Origin: Saccharibacillus brassicae | Lineage (GTDB): Bacteria; Bacillota; Bacilli; Paenibacillales; Paenibacillaceae | NCBI RefSeq assembly: GCF_006542275.1 | Contig: NZ_CP041217.1 | Span: 2,837,501-2,901,500, forward strand | Direction of reading: 5' to 3' | DNA length: 64,000 nt | Shown: positions 53,437-62,830 of the stretch, in pieces | Layout: each line of letters starts with the position of its first letter | Numbering within the stretch: position 1 is the first letter of the stretch | Made by a program: the position numbers and the translations under genes | The notes under the pieces: model-generated | What the model was told of the DNA's origin: nothing | The model's database searches: none | The model's input: the letters and a program-made list of their open reading frames with translations, nothing else

Positions 53437-53466
53437 GGGACCCGGCTGCGGCGGGGTCCTTTTTGC
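53437..53466 (+). terminator. Terminator of the nir operon
   Basis: GGACCC and GGGGTCC with a GGCTGCGGC loop, then TTTTTG. Confidence 0.75.
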
Positions 53467-53583
53467 CGTATTTTGCGGCGCACGGTAACAAACACTTGTT
53501 CGTATCCGCTTTTTCTTTTATAGTAGAGAAAAGACAGAGTAGGACAAACAACCGTGCGTTTACGGACAAAAGGAGACGATAAG

Positions 53584-54072
53584 ATGAACGAGGCGCTGCA
53601 AATCCGCGATCACCTGCTGGATGAATTGGAGACGGGAGTCCGCACCGGCGAAGCCCTGATCCGCCTGATCCGCCCCGAAGACTGGAGCTACCGCCCGCAA
53701 GACAATATGCGTTCGCTGTCCGAACTGGTGCGCCATCTGGCGCTCGTGCCGCGCAGCGATCTGGCGATCATGCGCGAAGCCGGAGCCGAAGAAGTGGGCG
53801 CCGTCGAAGAGAGCCTGAACGACGAGTTCGATCCCGAACTTCTGGCCTCCGCCCTGCGCGACAGCTTCGAGCAGTACAAAGCGTATCTGCTGTCGCTCGA
53901 TCTGCACGAGTGGATGACCCGCTCGACCAAAGCGTTCTACGCCGATCAGGGGCATACGCAGATCCAGTGGCAGATCGAGACGCTGACCCATCTGTTCCAC
54001 CACCGCTCGCAGCTCTACAATTACTTGAAGCAGCGCGGTCACGAGCTGCATTTTTCGATGCTGTACATGTAA
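53584..54072 (+). CDS. DinB family protein
   Basis: This 162-residue four-helix-bundle protein of the DinB/YfiT family has the three-histidine metal site: SELVRHLALVPRSDLA in helix 2, and ETLTHLFHHRSQLYNYLKQR near the end, whose HHRSQ pattern supplies the last ligands. The family includes thiol transferases for bacillithiol, and most members are uncharacterised. The ATG at 53584 follows AAAGGAGACGATAAG. It is a monocistronic unit. Confidence 0.9.
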   Translation: MNEALQIRDHLLDELETGVRTGEALIRLIRPEDWSYRPQDNMRSLSELVRHLALVPRSDLAIMREAGAEEVGAVEESLNDEFDPELLASALRDSFEQYKAYLLSLDLHEWMTRSTKAFYADQGHTQIQWQIETLTHLFHHRSQLYNYLKQRGHELHFSMLYM

Positions 54073-54102
54073 GCGGCGGCTTGGCCGGCAGCATGGCCTG
54101 GC

Positions 54103-54137
54103 AAAAAGGCTTCGCCCTTGGGGGCGGAGCCTTTTGG
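54103..54137 (+). terminator. Terminator after the DinB gene
   Basis: AAAAAGGCTTCGCCC and GGGCGGAGCCTTTT pair around a short loop. Confidence 0.8.
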
Positions 54138-54142
54138 GTGTG

Positions 54143-54433
54143 TTAATATACGGTCAAAAATGTAACTTCTGCGGTCTCATCGACTACAGATAAAAGGACA
54201 TGGTCAAAAAAAGCCGAAAAGTATTGAAGCGCTTTTTCCCGGTGAAGGTTTTCGTGATAACTCCAATTGTGAGGGACGAGTACAATTTGATGATCCTGAC
54301 TCAAAAAGCATTCTTTTAAGAAAGCGAGCACTTGATCAAACTCCGGATTGGGATACGGCTCTATATGCTTTTTAGCGACTCGTAAATGAGATCTATGCAA
54401 AAACTCGGAGTCTGCTCGTTGAACTGCAATCAT
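54143..54433 (-). CDS. Unrecognised 96-residue protein or gene remnant
   Basis: A 96-residue frame reads RADSEFLHRSHLRVAKKHIE, then FDQVLAFLKECFLSQDHQIV and LVPHNWSYHENLHREKALQY, ending VTFLTVY. Its frame upstream is interrupted; a second frame on the same strand (54393-54584) overlaps it and begins inside a terminator hairpin. The two pieces may be parts of a broken gene. The stretch is AT-richer than the DinB and helicase genes on each side. No ribosome site stands out, and I do not recognise a family. Confidence 0.35.
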   Translation of the reverse strand: MIAVQRADSEFLHRSHLRVAKKHIEPYPNPEFDQVLAFLKECFLSQDHQIVLVPHNWSYHENLHREKALQYFSAFFDHVLLSVVDETAEVTFLTVY

Positions 54434-54565
54434 GCCCGGTTTGGAAAAAAGGAGCGATCTCCTCTATGATTCTCTTCATGACTTTTGGATCGGGTACAGG
54501 AAGAGAAAGCCGGGACTTGGAGAACTTTGAACCAACATCATCGTTCAAGCCCCGGCCGTTGACGC

Positions 54566-54620
54566 AAAAAAGAATCAGACACATGGAGCCTCGTTGAGAG
54601 GCCCATGGTCTGATTCTTTT
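54566..54620. terminator. Long terminator hairpin downstream of the DEAD-box gene
   Basis: AGAATCAGAC (54571-54580) pairs with GTCTGATTCT (54608-54617), with further pairing inside and A- and T-runs outside. It serves the leftward helicase gene or works in both directions. Confidence 0.7.
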
Positions 54621-54675
54621 ATTCTGCGGAAATAAACGGCCGTATTAGAGACGGAAGGCTCGAAAAAGGGTACGG

Positions 54676-54705
54676 CAAAAAGCGCGTCCGAAAGACGCGC
54701 TTTTG
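54676..54705. terminator. First terminator of the DEAD-box gene
   Basis: AAAAAGCGCGTC and GACGCGCTTTT around CGAAA. The A-run is TTTTT on the minus strand. Confidence 0.8.
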
Positions 54706-54808
54706 AAAAAGTTCGTTCGGGCAGCAATCGGACGGAGGCGGACGGCTGTCGATGTTAAGAGCCTCCGCCGCTCCGAAGGTTACGCCATAGCCGAATCAGG
54801 CTGCGCGT

Positions 54809-56473
54809 TTACGCTTTGTCGCCCGACAGGCCGAAGCTGGAGCGGTACAGGGTCTCGGCCGCCCATTGGCCGTCTTTCCACTTCTGGTTGCTCGTGGAAC
54901 GCGCGGAAGCTGCGGTGCCCGGCTGCGGGCGTCCGCCCGTGCGGGGGCGCTTGCCGTCCGCGCCTGCGCGAGGGCCGCTGTGCGGCTTGCTCGCCGGGCG
55001 GCTGCGGTTCGCTTCGCCGCCGGCTTGCGCAGCGCCGGCAGGCTTGCCGTTCGCGCGGACCGGCTGGCCGGAGCCGGCCGGGCGGCTTTTCGGCGCGCTT
55101 GGCTGCGCGTCGGCCTTGGCCGCAGGCTTGGCGGCAGCCGGCTGGCCGCCGTTTTTGGCCGGCGCTTTAGCCGCCGGCTGCTTCGCGGAAGGGCGGGCCG
55201 GGCTTTTGGCACCGGCCGGCTGCGAGCCGCCGCGGGCCGCGTTCTTGGCGCCGGCAGGCTGCGCGCCGCCTTTGGCGCGACCGCGTCCGCCGCCTTGTCC
55301 GCCCTGCGGGGCAGGCTCGTCGTCGGAAGCGGTGGCGCCTGTCATCGGATAAGGATGATCCTTGATTTCCGGAATGGTTTTGCCGATCAGCTTCTGGATG
55401 TCTTTGAGGTATGGCAGTTCTTCCGTTTCGCAGAACGAAATGGAGATGCCGTCCCGTCCGGCGCGGCCGGTACGGCCAATCCGGTGCACGTAAGTCTCCG
55501 GAATGTTCGGCAGGTTGAAGTTGATGACGTGCGACAGCTCGTCGATGTCGATGCCGCGGGCGGCGATGTCGGTCGCGACCAGCACGCGCGTCGCGCCGTT
55601 CTTGAAGTTGCTCAGCGCGGCCTGGCGGGCGTTCTGCGACTTGTCGCCGTGAATCGCCTGCGCCGAGATGCCGGAGCGGTCAAGCAGGCGCGCGACGCGG
55701 TTGGCGCCGTGTTTCGTGCGTGTGAACACGAGGGCGGACTCGATCGACGTGTCCTTCAGGATGTCGGTCAGCAGCTTCTGCTTGTTCGGCTTGTCGACCC
55801 GGTATAGGGCTTGGCGAATCCGGTCCACCGTCGAAGAGACCGGCGTAATTTCGACCTTGAGCGGATTGACGAGCAGCGAATTGACGAGATCGGCGATCTC
55901 GCGCGGCATCGTGGCCGAGAAGAACAACGTCTGCTTTTTGGCCGGAATTCTCGCGATGATCTTCTGCACGTCGCGGATAAAGCCCATGTCGAGCATCCGG
56001 TCGGCTTCGTCGAGCACGAGGATTTCGACCGAATCCAGGTTGACGTGCTTCTGGTTGATCAGGTCGAGCAGGCGGCCCGGGGTCGCGATGAGAATATCGG
56101 TGCCGCGCTGCAGTTCGCGCTCCTGCGGAGTCTGCGAGACGCCGCCGACGATAACCTGGCTGCGCAGCTCGGTATACAGGCTGTAAGCCCGGATATTGTC
56201 GTAGATCTGAATCGCCAGCTCGCGCGTCGGCGTCAGGATCAGCGAACGGATCGGACGTTTGTTGCCGGCAGGCGCTTTGGCCGACAGACGCTGGATGATC
56301 GGCAGCGAGAAAGCCGCCGTCTTGCCGGTACCGGTCTGGGCGCAGCCCAGCACGTCGCGTCCTTCCAGGGCGGCAGGAATCGCCTGCTGCTGGATCGGCG
56401 TCGGAGTGGTGTAGTTTTCTTTTTGCAGGGCTTTGAGAATGGAAGGAATCAGGTTCAAATCGTTAAATGTCAT
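54809..56473 (-). CDS. DEAD-box RNA helicase, RhlE type
   Basis: This 554-residue helicase has the full set of motifs: the Q motif TTPTPIQQQAIP, motif I AQTGTGKT, Ia PTRELAIQI, II VLDEADRMLDMG, III FFSATMPREI, V VATDIAARGIDIDELSHVIN and VI HRIGRTGRAGRDG. The C-terminal about 170 residues are an Ala/Gly/Lys/Pro-rich tail with many KPA and GAK pieces, likely binding RNA. The core resembles RhlE/CshA proteins that help RNA decay or ribosome assembly in the cold. The start at 56473 has AAAAAGGAGCCATC in front. Two terminators follow. The upstream 320-bp gap could carry a long leader. Confidence 0.93.
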   Translation of the reverse strand: MTFNDLNLIPSILKALQKENYTTPTPIQQQAIPAALEGRDVLGCAQTGTGKTAAFSLPIIQRLSAKAPAGNKRPIRSLILTPTRELAIQIYDNIRAYSLYTELRSQVIVGGVSQTPQERELQRGTDILIATPGRLLDLINQKHVNLDSVEILVLDEADRMLDMGFIRDVQKIIARIPAKKQTLFFSATMPREIADLVNSLLVNPLKVEITPVSSTVDRIRQALYRVDKPNKQKLLTDILKDTSIESALVFTRTKHGANRVARLLDRSGISAQAIHGDKSQNARQAALSNFKNGATRVLVATDIAARGIDIDELSHVINFNLPNIPETYVHRIGRTGRAGRDGISISFCETEELPYLKDIQKLIGKTIPEIKDHPYPMTGATASDDEPAPQGGQGGGRGRAKGGAQPAGAKNAARGGSQPAGAKSPARPSAKQPAAKAPAKNGGQPAAAKPAAKADAQPSAPKSRPAGSGQPVRANGKPAGAAQAGGEANRSRPASKPHSGPRAGADGKRPRTGGRPQPGTAASARSTSNQKWKDGQWAAETLYRSSFGLSGDKA

Positions 56474-56827
56474 GATGGCTCCTTTTTATATGAGAAAAAT
56501 CTATGGGATGCCGCTGGCTTGCAGCGGAGAATATCACAAAAAAATACGAAGTGATGCAACTTACAAGTCTAGCACAGAATGCTCCATATAAACAGTACGT
56601 TGACGCAAACACTTGCGAATCGCCTCTTTCTTTTTGCGCGGACCTACATTTCAACCAAATTTTCGACAAATTTCGGAATGCTGGATAATCTTTTGGACAC
56701 CATTGTGAGGTATACTTGAGTCTACTGGCTTGGCTGCCGGCTTGACGGCCGCTTATGGCCGAACGGCTATCGTGCAAAGCGGGAATCGATCCGCCGCGTG
56801 CCGGAACATCAAAGGGGGAAACGGAAA
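56474..56827. other. Gap between the DEAD-box gene and the chemoreceptor gene
   Basis: This region contains the promoters of two divergent genes. The TATACT near 56711 is the best -10 for the rightward gene, with no good -35. A CGGC-rich imperfect hairpin lies near 56728-56775. I see no gene in it. Confidence 0.4.
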
Positions 56828-58339
56828 TTGTTTAAAACAGCTGCAACCGGTCGCGTCGACTCGCTGCTAGAGGCGAGCAGGGAACTAAGAAAATGGGCGG
56901 AGCAGGGCAGACTTGGCGACAAGTTGGAACCGGGGCAAGCTTCCGCGGAAGTGCTGGAAATTGCCGAAAATCTCAACGCCGTGCTGGATTTGTCGTCCGC
57001 CCGGGCCGCCGATTCCGAACTCCGGCTCAACCTCGTCTCCAAAGCGATCGAGGTCGGATTGTGGGACATGACGGTAGTAGCCGGAGATCCGGTCAATCCG
57101 AACAATACCTTTATCTGGAGCCCGGAATTCCGCCGGATGCTCGGCTACGCGAACGAGAGCGATTTCCCGAACATTTTGGACAGTTGGGCTTCCCGGCTGC
57201 ACCCGGAAGAGCAGGAGTGGGTCGTCGCCGCGCTGGCGGATCACCTCGTCGACCGGACCGGCCGAACGCCTTACGACGTCCAGTACCGCCTGAAGCTCAA
57301 GAGCGGCGAATATAGATGGTTCCGCGCCACGGGCACGACGACGCGCGGCGAGAGCGGCGTGCCGCTGCGGATCGCCGGCGCTTTGTTCGATATTCACGAG
57401 AAGACGCTGCGCGAGAACGAGTTGAACAGCCTCGTCACCCGCTACGACCTGATCAACCGGGCGCTGACCGAAGCGCCCTGGGACATGACGGTCATCGCCG
57501 GCGATCCGGTGAACCCGAAGAACGAGATCTGGTTCTCCGAGCAGTTCCGCAAAATGCTCGGCTATGCAAGCGAGCAGGAGCTGCCCAACGTGCTCGACAG
57601 CTGGGCTTCGCGCCTGCACCCGGAAGATGCCGCCTCGGCCCGTCAGGGCCTGGCCGATTACCTGAACGATTACAGCGGCCGGTCGCAGCTCGACCAGCAG
57701 TACCGGCTGCGCCACAAGGACGGGCAGTACCGGTGGTACCGCGCGAACGGAGCGACGATTCGCAGCGAATCGGGCGTCCCGCTGCGCCTTGCGGGCACGC
57801 TGCGCGAAGTGACGTTCGAGCGCAATCAGGAGATGTTGATCGACCGCGTCAGCGAGAAGCTGGACCTGCTGTCCCGTTCGATCGGGGAAGTGGTCGCAAG
57901 CGTCGATTCGATCTCCGAAGGCGCCCAGGCGCTCGTCCAGATGCAGAACAAATCGACCAAAGCGGCCAACCGGGCGAAGAACAGCGCGGAAGAAACGCAG
58001 AACATTTCGAGCTTTATCAAGGAAGTGGCCGAACAGACCAACCTGCTCGGCCTGAACGCGGCGATCGAAGCGGCGCGGGCGGGCGAATTCGGCCGCGGCT
58101 TCTCGGTCGTCGCCGACGAAGTGCGCAAGCTTGCGGTCAACAGCGCCGAAGCGACCGGGAATATCGGCAGCAGCCTGAACGAGATGAAGGAGCAGATCGA
58201 CCGCATCCTGAACAATATCGGGGCGATGGCCGAACTGACCGGCGCCCAGGCCGCGATGACGCAGCAGGTCAATGCCGCCGTGGTCGAGATTCGGGCGCAG
58301 GCCGGCGAATTGGTCGAGTTTGCCGAGTCTCTGCGCTAG
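56828..58339 (+). CDS. Soluble methyl-accepting chemotaxis-type protein with two PAS domains
   Basis: This 503-residue protein has no membrane helix or HAMP domain. It has two PAS domains of the PAS_3 type, at about residues 60-180 and 195-325, that are copies of one another: [20 protein letters not shown], then [20 protein letters not shown], each followed by [11 protein letters not shown]. The C-terminal signalling domain (330-500) has the hairpin tip [20 protein letters not shown] and [15 protein letters not shown]. It probably senses an intracellular ligand or redox state and signals to CheA. I use the TTG at 56828 because GGGGGAAACGG precedes it; the GTG 30 bases upstream has no site. 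A hybrid histidine kinase follows in the same direction. Confidence 0.9.
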   Translation: MFKTAATGRVDSLLEASRELRKWAEQGRLGDKLEPGQASAEVLEIAENLNAVLDLSSARAADSELRLNLVSKAIEVGLWDMTVVAGDPVNPNNTFIWSPEFRRMLGYANESDFPNILDSWASRLHPEEQEWVVAALADHLVDRTGRTPYDVQYRLKLKSGEYRWFRATGTTTRGESGVPLRIAGALFDIHEKTLRENELNSLVTRYDLINRALTEAPWDMTVIAGDPVNPKNEIWFSEQFRKMLGYASEQELPNVLDSWASRLHPEDAASARQGLADYLNDYSGRSQLDQQYRLRHKDGQYRWYRANGATIRSESGVPLRLAGTLREVTFERNQEMLIDRVSEKLDLLSRSIGEVVASVDSISEGAQALVQMQNKSTKAANRAKNSAEETQNISSFIKEVAEQTNLLGLNAAIEAARAGEFGRGFSVVADEVRKLAVNSAEATGNIGSSLNEMKEQIDRILNNIGAMAELTGAQAAMTQQVNAAVVEIRAQAGELVEFAESLR

Positions 58340-58350
58340 AACGCGAAGCA

Positions 58351-58378
58351 GCGGCAGGGACTCCCAAATCCCTGCCGC
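58351..58378 (+). terminator. Hairpin after the chemoreceptor gene
   Basis: GCGGCAGGGA pairs with TCCCTGCCGC over 10 bp with an eight-base loop; no T-run follows, so its role is less certain. Confidence 0.5.
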
Positions 58379-58416
58379 GCTGGAAACTCCGGTGCCGACT
58401 CCGACAAGTGAAGCAG

Positions 58417-58469
58417 CGCCCCAAATCCGCCGAAATAATTTTTTTCGCGCGGCTTGGGGCGTTTTTTTT
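58417..58469 (+). terminator. Terminator before the hybrid kinase gene
   Basis: CGCCCCAA pairs with TTGGGGCG and eight T follow, with an inner CCGC/GCGG stem. Confidence 0.75.
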
Positions 58470-58599
58470 GGTCCCATTTTAGGTTATAGTTTAAGAAATA
58501 CAGTTACTTACAGTCTGTACGCAAATCATTGATGGATTCATTCTTTTGCGCCGGCTGCTGCTGCATGCACATTGAGTTCGATCGGTCGGAGGTGACAGA

Positions 58600-60252
58600 A
58601 TGGCAATCGGCAAACATAAATTTTTCGAAAATTTCGTCGAGGCCGCCGAACATGTCGTAAGCCTGCTCAGTTGGAGCCTTGCGGCCGAATCGGTCATGGT
58701 CGTATCGAACGAAGGACCCGTCAGCACCGTCGTCAAAGCGTTCAACAACAGAAGGGAACTGGTTCGCGAAGGACAGGAAATCCGATTCGACCCAGCCTAT
58801 TTTGAGAAGTGGACCGACAACAACTGGAACCTCCCCCTCGTCATCCCCCAAACGTCCCGCCACCCTCTCACCCATAACCAATACGCGACGCGCACGTTCG
58901 GCGATTATTCGCTGATCGGATTTCCGATCTCGTATCCCGACGGCCGTAACTTCGGCGGATTGGCGGCGCTCGGCGTTCCGGGTGCTTTTTCCGAAAAAGA
59001 TCTGGAACTGCTGACTTCGATGGCGCTGTTCCTGTCGTATATCGTCGAACTGGAGCGGAGAGTCGCCGTGGACGTGGAGCATTTGAACCGGCTCGCCGAA
59101 GACAAGAAGCGTATCGAGGAACTGGCCGAATCGTATCGGGGCGAAGCGCAGGCCGCGCGGCAGTCGACGCAGCAAAAAGCCGACTTTCTGGCGTTCATGA
59201 CCCACGAGATCCGCAATTCGCTTAACGGCAGCATCGCGATGTCGGAGCTGATGGCGATGACCGAACTGACGCAGGAACAGCAGCATTTTCTCGAAATGAT
59301 CCGCTCCAGCAACGATTTCCTGTCGACGCTGGCCAACAATATTTTGGACTACAGCAAGCTGGAAGCGGGCAAGCAGAGCGTCGAAGTGTCGCTGTTCGAT
59401 CCCGCGTCGACGATCGAAGACGTCGCTTCGCTCATGGCGCCGAGGGCGATCGAGAAAAAGGTGGAGCTGATTCTCGACGTGGAAGACGGACTGCCGATGT
59501 TCGTGCAGGGCGACGCGGGCAAGCTGCGGCAGATCCTGCTCAATCTGCTGGGCAACGCCGTCAAGTTCACGCATGCCGGACAGATTCTCGTGACCGTCCG
59601 TCAGGCCGAAGCGTGCACGGACGGCGAAGTATGCCTCCGGATTTCCGTGCGGGATACGGGAATCGGCATGTCCGCGGACAAGCTGAACGGACTGTTCCAG
59701 ACGTATCATCAGGTGCACGGCCCGGAGAGCGGCCGGCATTACGGCGGAACGGGCCTCGGCCTGGCCATTACGCGCAACCTGATCGAATTGATGGACGGAC
59801 ATATCGACGTGGTGAGCGAGCCGGGTCTCGGAACGGAATTCATCGTCGTGCTTTCTTTTATGCCGTACACCGATTTTGACCTGGGCTTGGCCGCTCCGCT
59901 TCGCCTGCAGGGGCTGCGCGTTCTGATCGTCGACGACAATCTGTCGGCGCTGGCGGTACTGGAGCGGCTGCTGGACGGCTGGCAGGCTTCGGCTTCGGGC
60001 GCGCGCTCCGCCGGCGAAGCGCTGGCGCTGCTGGAACGCGAATCGTTCGATCTCGTGCTGCTCGACATGCACTTTCCGGAACTGCTGGAGCGGATCGCCT
60101 CCCTGCCGGATGCTCCGCCGATCGCGCTGCTGGCGCCGCTCGGCACGGTGCCGGAGCTGCCGGATCTCGACAGCGTGCGCTTTACGGTGTTCAAGCCGCT
60201 GCGCCGGCTTCAGCTCTACAGCGCGCTTGCCGCGGTGAAGCCGCAGGGCTGA
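58600..60252 (+). CDS. Hybrid sensor histidine kinase with GAF and receiver domains
   Basis: A 550-residue soluble kinase. Residues 1-155 form a GAF-like sensor, followed by a coiled coil (155-195), the HisKA dimer with the phospho-accepting His202, the HATPase domain (about 300-425: NLLGNAVKFTHAGQILV, DTGIGMSADKL, GGTGLGLAITRNLIELM) and a C-terminal receiver with VLIVDDNLSALAV and Asp489 in LVLLDMHFPE. The H-box reads HEIRNSLNG where most proteins have HEIRTPLNG, an uncommon change just after the His. The receiver lacks the usual Thr and the Lys site is FKPLRR. The ATG has GGAGGTGACAGA in front. It lies behind the chemoreceptor with a terminator in between, so it is probably its own unit. 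Confidence 0.92.
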   Translation: MAIGKHKFFENFVEAAEHVVSLLSWSLAAESVMVVSNEGPVSTVVKAFNNRRELVREGQEIRFDPAYFEKWTDNNWNLPLVIPQTSRHPLTHNQYATRTFGDYSLIGFPISYPDGRNFGGLAALGVPGAFSEKDLELLTSMALFLSYIVELERRVAVDVEHLNRLAEDKKRIEELAESYRGEAQAARQSTQQKADFLAFMTHEIRNSLNGSIAMSELMAMTELTQEQQHFLEMIRSSNDFLSTLANNILDYSKLEAGKQSVEVSLFDPASTIEDVASLMAPRAIEKKVELILDVEDGLPMFVQGDAGKLRQILLNLLGNAVKFTHAGQILVTVRQAEACTDGEVCLRISVRDTGIGMSADKLNGLFQTYHQVHGPESGRHYGGTGLGLAITRNLIELMDGHIDVVSEPGLGTEFIVVLSFMPYTDFDLGLAAPLRLQGLRVLIVDDNLSALAVLERLLDGWQASASGARSAGEALALLERESFDLVLLDMHFPELLERIASLPDAPPIALLAPLGTVPELPDLDSVRFTVFKPLRRLQLYSALAAVKPQG

Positions 60253-60302
60253 AGGTGGAACCTGAATCCGAACCCGGCAGCCCCAACCGCATAAAAAGCC
60301 GA

Positions 60303-60338
60303 AAAACCCGCCTCTCTGCGAAAGAGAGGCGGGTTTTG
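60303..60338. terminator. Bidirectional terminator between kinase and amidase genes
   Basis: AAAACCCGCCTCTCT pairs with AGAGAGGCGGGTTTT around GCGAA. Confidence 0.9.
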
Positions 60339-60454
60339 TCATGAACGCAGGCTGACAGTGGAAAGCAGGGCGTACCCGCACCGAGTGAACCGAGCGAACC
60401 CCGGTGGAGCCGCGTCCCGGCCGGTTCGGTCGCTTCGAACGGAGACGCCGCGAA

Positions 60455-61780
60455 TCAGTTGGAGAAGTAGAGCTGCAGGCCGTCGGCGATCGACTTGGCC
60501 GCGCTGCGCTGGTAGTCCGAGCTCGAGATCGTCGCTTCGTCGGACGCGTTCGACAGGAAGCCCATTTCGAGCAGGACGGCCGGCACGCTGTTTTCGCGGA
60601 TGACTTTGAAGTTGCCGAACGCGAGGCCGTTGCTGCGAATGCCGCTGCCGCTTTTGAGCGGCGCTTCGAGGGCGCGGGCCAGCTTCAAATCTTTGGCTTC
60701 GGAATAGAAGCAGACCAGTGTGCCGTTGGCCGAGGCGCTGAGCGCCGAATTGTAATGGATGCTCACAAAAGCGTCGGCGCCCAGCGAAGGCGCGAGCTGC
60801 GAGCGCGAAGCGAGCGAAGGCCGCTGGCCGCTGTCGGTACGCGTCATCTCGACGCGGGCGCCGCGCGAGACGAGGTAATCGCGCACGTAGAGCGCCGTCT
60901 GCAGGTTCAGCTCCTGTTCGACGAGGCCGTACGTCGTGCCGACCGTGCCGGGATCGTTGCCGCCGTGGCCCGGATCGAGCACGATCAGTTTGCCCTGCAG
61001 GCTGCCCGATTGAATATCGGACGTATCCGCTTTGGGACTGCGCGCGGCAGCCGTGCTGACCTTGACCGCTTTCTGCGTCTGGACGGCCGCTTTGACGACG
61101 GCCCGTCCTCCGCCCTGAAGATAGTCGGTCGAGATCCAGCCGTAAGCGCCGTAAGACGTCTTGATACGCGACCAGCCGCCGCGGCTCTCCATTACGGTGA
61201 CCGCGTCGTTGCGGTTGGCCGAGCCGAGCAGGTCGTGGCTTCGGCCGGGACCGCTGCGGATAATGACCGAATTCGCGGTCACGAGCGCTTTGTCACCGGA
61301 CGAGACGGCGGAGCCGCCCGCGGACGAGGAAGCCGACGGCGCGGAAGCCGTTTTCGCCGAAAACGAACGCGAACCGGTCGTGACGACCGCCGAAGCGGCG
61401 CTGCCGTTTTCCCGCTTGAGGTAATAGCCGGCGACCCAGCCGGACGTCGAAGCGTTCTCGACCTTGAGCCAGCCGAGGCGCTCGTCCGTGACGGTAACGA
61501 CGTCGCCGCTGCGCAGCGATCCGATGACCGGGGTGTCGGGCCCTGCCGTGCTGCGTACGTTGAGCGAGTCGGTGTGGACTTTGGCCTGATACGAAGCGCC
61601 TGCCGCATGGGCCGATTCCGGCGGAAGCAGGAGCATGCCGCCGATGCCCGCAGCCACCGTCAGCGAAGCGAGGCCGCCGAGGCGCGCGGCGCGACGGGCG
61701 TTCGTGTCGGCAGCGCGTGCGTCTGCGTCTTGTGGAATGGCGCGATCGTGCGCAAGGTCTTGCCTGGATAATCCGCTCAT
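60455..61780 (-). CDS. N-acetylmuramoyl-L-alanine amidase with two SH3 domains
   Basis: This 441-residue cell-wall hydrolase cuts the bond between N-acetylmuramic acid and L-alanine of peptidoglycan. A membrane-spanning signal region (residues 35-60, LGGLASLTVAAGIGGMLLLP with AHAA) precedes two bacterial SH3 domains (about 66-120, HTDSLNVRSTAGPDTPVIGS; and 150-205, NSVIIRSGPGRSHDLLGSAN). The Amidase_3 domain (255-438) has VLDPGHGGNDPGTVGTTYGL with the zinc His and Glu, SIHYNSALS and VLLEMGFLSN with the catalytic Glu. The N-terminal about 34 residues are polar and rich in Arg and Ala. Stands alone between terminators. Confidence 0.93.
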   Translation of the reverse strand: MSGLSRQDLAHDRAIPQDADARAADTNARRAARLGGLASLTVAAGIGGMLLLPPESAHAAGASYQAKVHTDSLNVRSTAGPDTPVIGSLRSGDVVTVTDERLGWLKVENASTSGWVAGYYLKRENGSAASAVVTTGSRSFSAKTASAPSASSSAGGSAVSSGDKALVTANSVIIRSGPGRSHDLLGSANRNDAVTVMESRGGWSRIKTSYGAYGWISTDYLQGGGRAVVKAAVQTQKAVKVSTAAARSPKADTSDIQSGSLQGKLIVLDPGHGGNDPGTVGTTYGLVEQELNLQTALYVRDYLVSRGARVEMTRTDSGQRPSLASRSQLAPSLGADAFVSIHYNSALSASANGTLVCFYSEAKDLKLARALEAPLKSGSGIRSNGLAFGNFKVIRENSVPAVLLEMGFLSNASDEATISSSDYQRSAAKSIADGLQLYFSN

Positions 61781-62328
61781 GTATGTACCTCCGAATTGTT
61801 TCTGTTTTCTAGAATGCGTCTGGATGTTGGGGTCCGGTTGTTATCGGGTGTTGCCCACAGGTGACGGAAGAAATGATAGCAAAAAATCGAAAAGGCTAAA
61901 AATAGTTTCCGTTTGTCCAGAGTTTCGTCTTATTTTACCCATCCCGGAGCAAAAAGATGCACTTTTTTTGAAAAAGGGTCCTATAGACTCAGAAAAGAGA
62001 CGAAAAGTTTCGAGAAAACCTTGAGAAAACGAAAGTTTGTTCGCAATAAAAGGCACAGCTGTTTCAACTGGACCGAAAATAGGGTAAGGTTAAAAGAAAA
62101 GCTTTATCCATTTCTCCCGGACTATTCGGCCTTTGGCCGACGGTTGCAAGGCGAAGCGGATAAGACGTCAAGCAAGCAGAATCCAAATCTAAAAACTCAA
62201 ACCGGCAGGAGCAACAATAACCGGCAGCAGCCTAACCCGAATGAACCGCTTCGATCGTGTCCGAGGCGTCGGGTGCGAACGAAACATGCTTTTTGCCAAA
62301 TGGAAAAGACAAGAGGAGATGGACTTTA
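61781..62328. other. Gap upstream of the amidase and small protein genes
   Basis: This 548-bp divergent gap is AT-richer than the genes around it. It contains A/G-rich stretches near 61930-62040 and no gene I can support. Promoters of both genes should lie here, but none fits a consensus well. Confidence 0.4.
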
Positions 62329-62658
62329 ATGGATTTGACGAATGAAAAGGTTCTGCATAACAGCTTTGGACCAGGGACGGTAACGGAAAACGGCGAAGGA
62401 AAAGTTACCGTCAAATTCGCCGATGAAACCGGAGAGAAAACGTTCATGTATCCCGAAGCGTTCGAACATTACCTGACGATCAGCGATTCGAGCAAGCAGG
62501 AACTCGTGACCGAAGAAATCCGGGAGAAAAAAGCCCAGATCGTCGAAGGCAAGCGCGTCGAAGAACAGGATCGCGTCGACGAAATCGAACGCCTGGCCGC
62601 GGAGAAAGTCGCCGCACGCAAAAAGCCGAGCCGCAAAAAGGCCGCCACAACCAAATAA
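62329..62658 (+). CDS. Small KOW/Tudor-like domain protein
   Basis: This 109-residue protein begins KVLHNSFGPGTVTENGEGKV and continues with TVKFADETGEKTFMYPEAFE, the compact beta barrel seen in helicase- or nuclease-associated Tudor/KOW-like domains (F-G-x-G-x-V, V-x-F, G-x-K-x-F). The C-terminal half (60-109) is a charged helix with Lys/Arg/Glu-rich end SRKKAATTK. The ATG at 62329 follows AAGAGGAGATGG. It may bind nucleic acid. I do not know its partners. Confidence 0.75.
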   Translation: MDLTNEKVLHNSFGPGTVTENGEGKVTVKFADETGEKTFMYPEAFEHYLTISDSSKQELVTEEIREKKAQIVEGKRVEEQDRVDEIERLAAEKVAARKKPSRKKAATTK

Positions 62659-62764
62659 ATCCTTCTCCGGCGATTCCGCCGGGCCGGTATCCAGCTTTCG
62701 CTTCGGGTTCGCCCGGCGCGGAGGTCGCGTCACCCTTTACAGGCGGCACAGCCGCCGGATACCT

Positions 62765-62806
62765 AAAAACCCCGCTTTCCGTCTATACGGAAAGCGGGGT
62801 TTTTTC
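62765..62806. terminator. Bidirectional terminator between the small protein and pyk
   Basis: AAAACCCCGCTTTCCG pairs with CGGAAAGCGGGGTTTT, with T-runs on both sides. Confidence 0.9.
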
Positions 62807-62830
62807 TATTTTCTATAATGAGGGACCGGG

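Noticed and set aside
54393-54584. A 63-codon frame beginning MCLILF, like NRDE/TANGO2 proteins
   Set aside because: The resemblance stops after six residues, and the start codon lies in a terminator stem.
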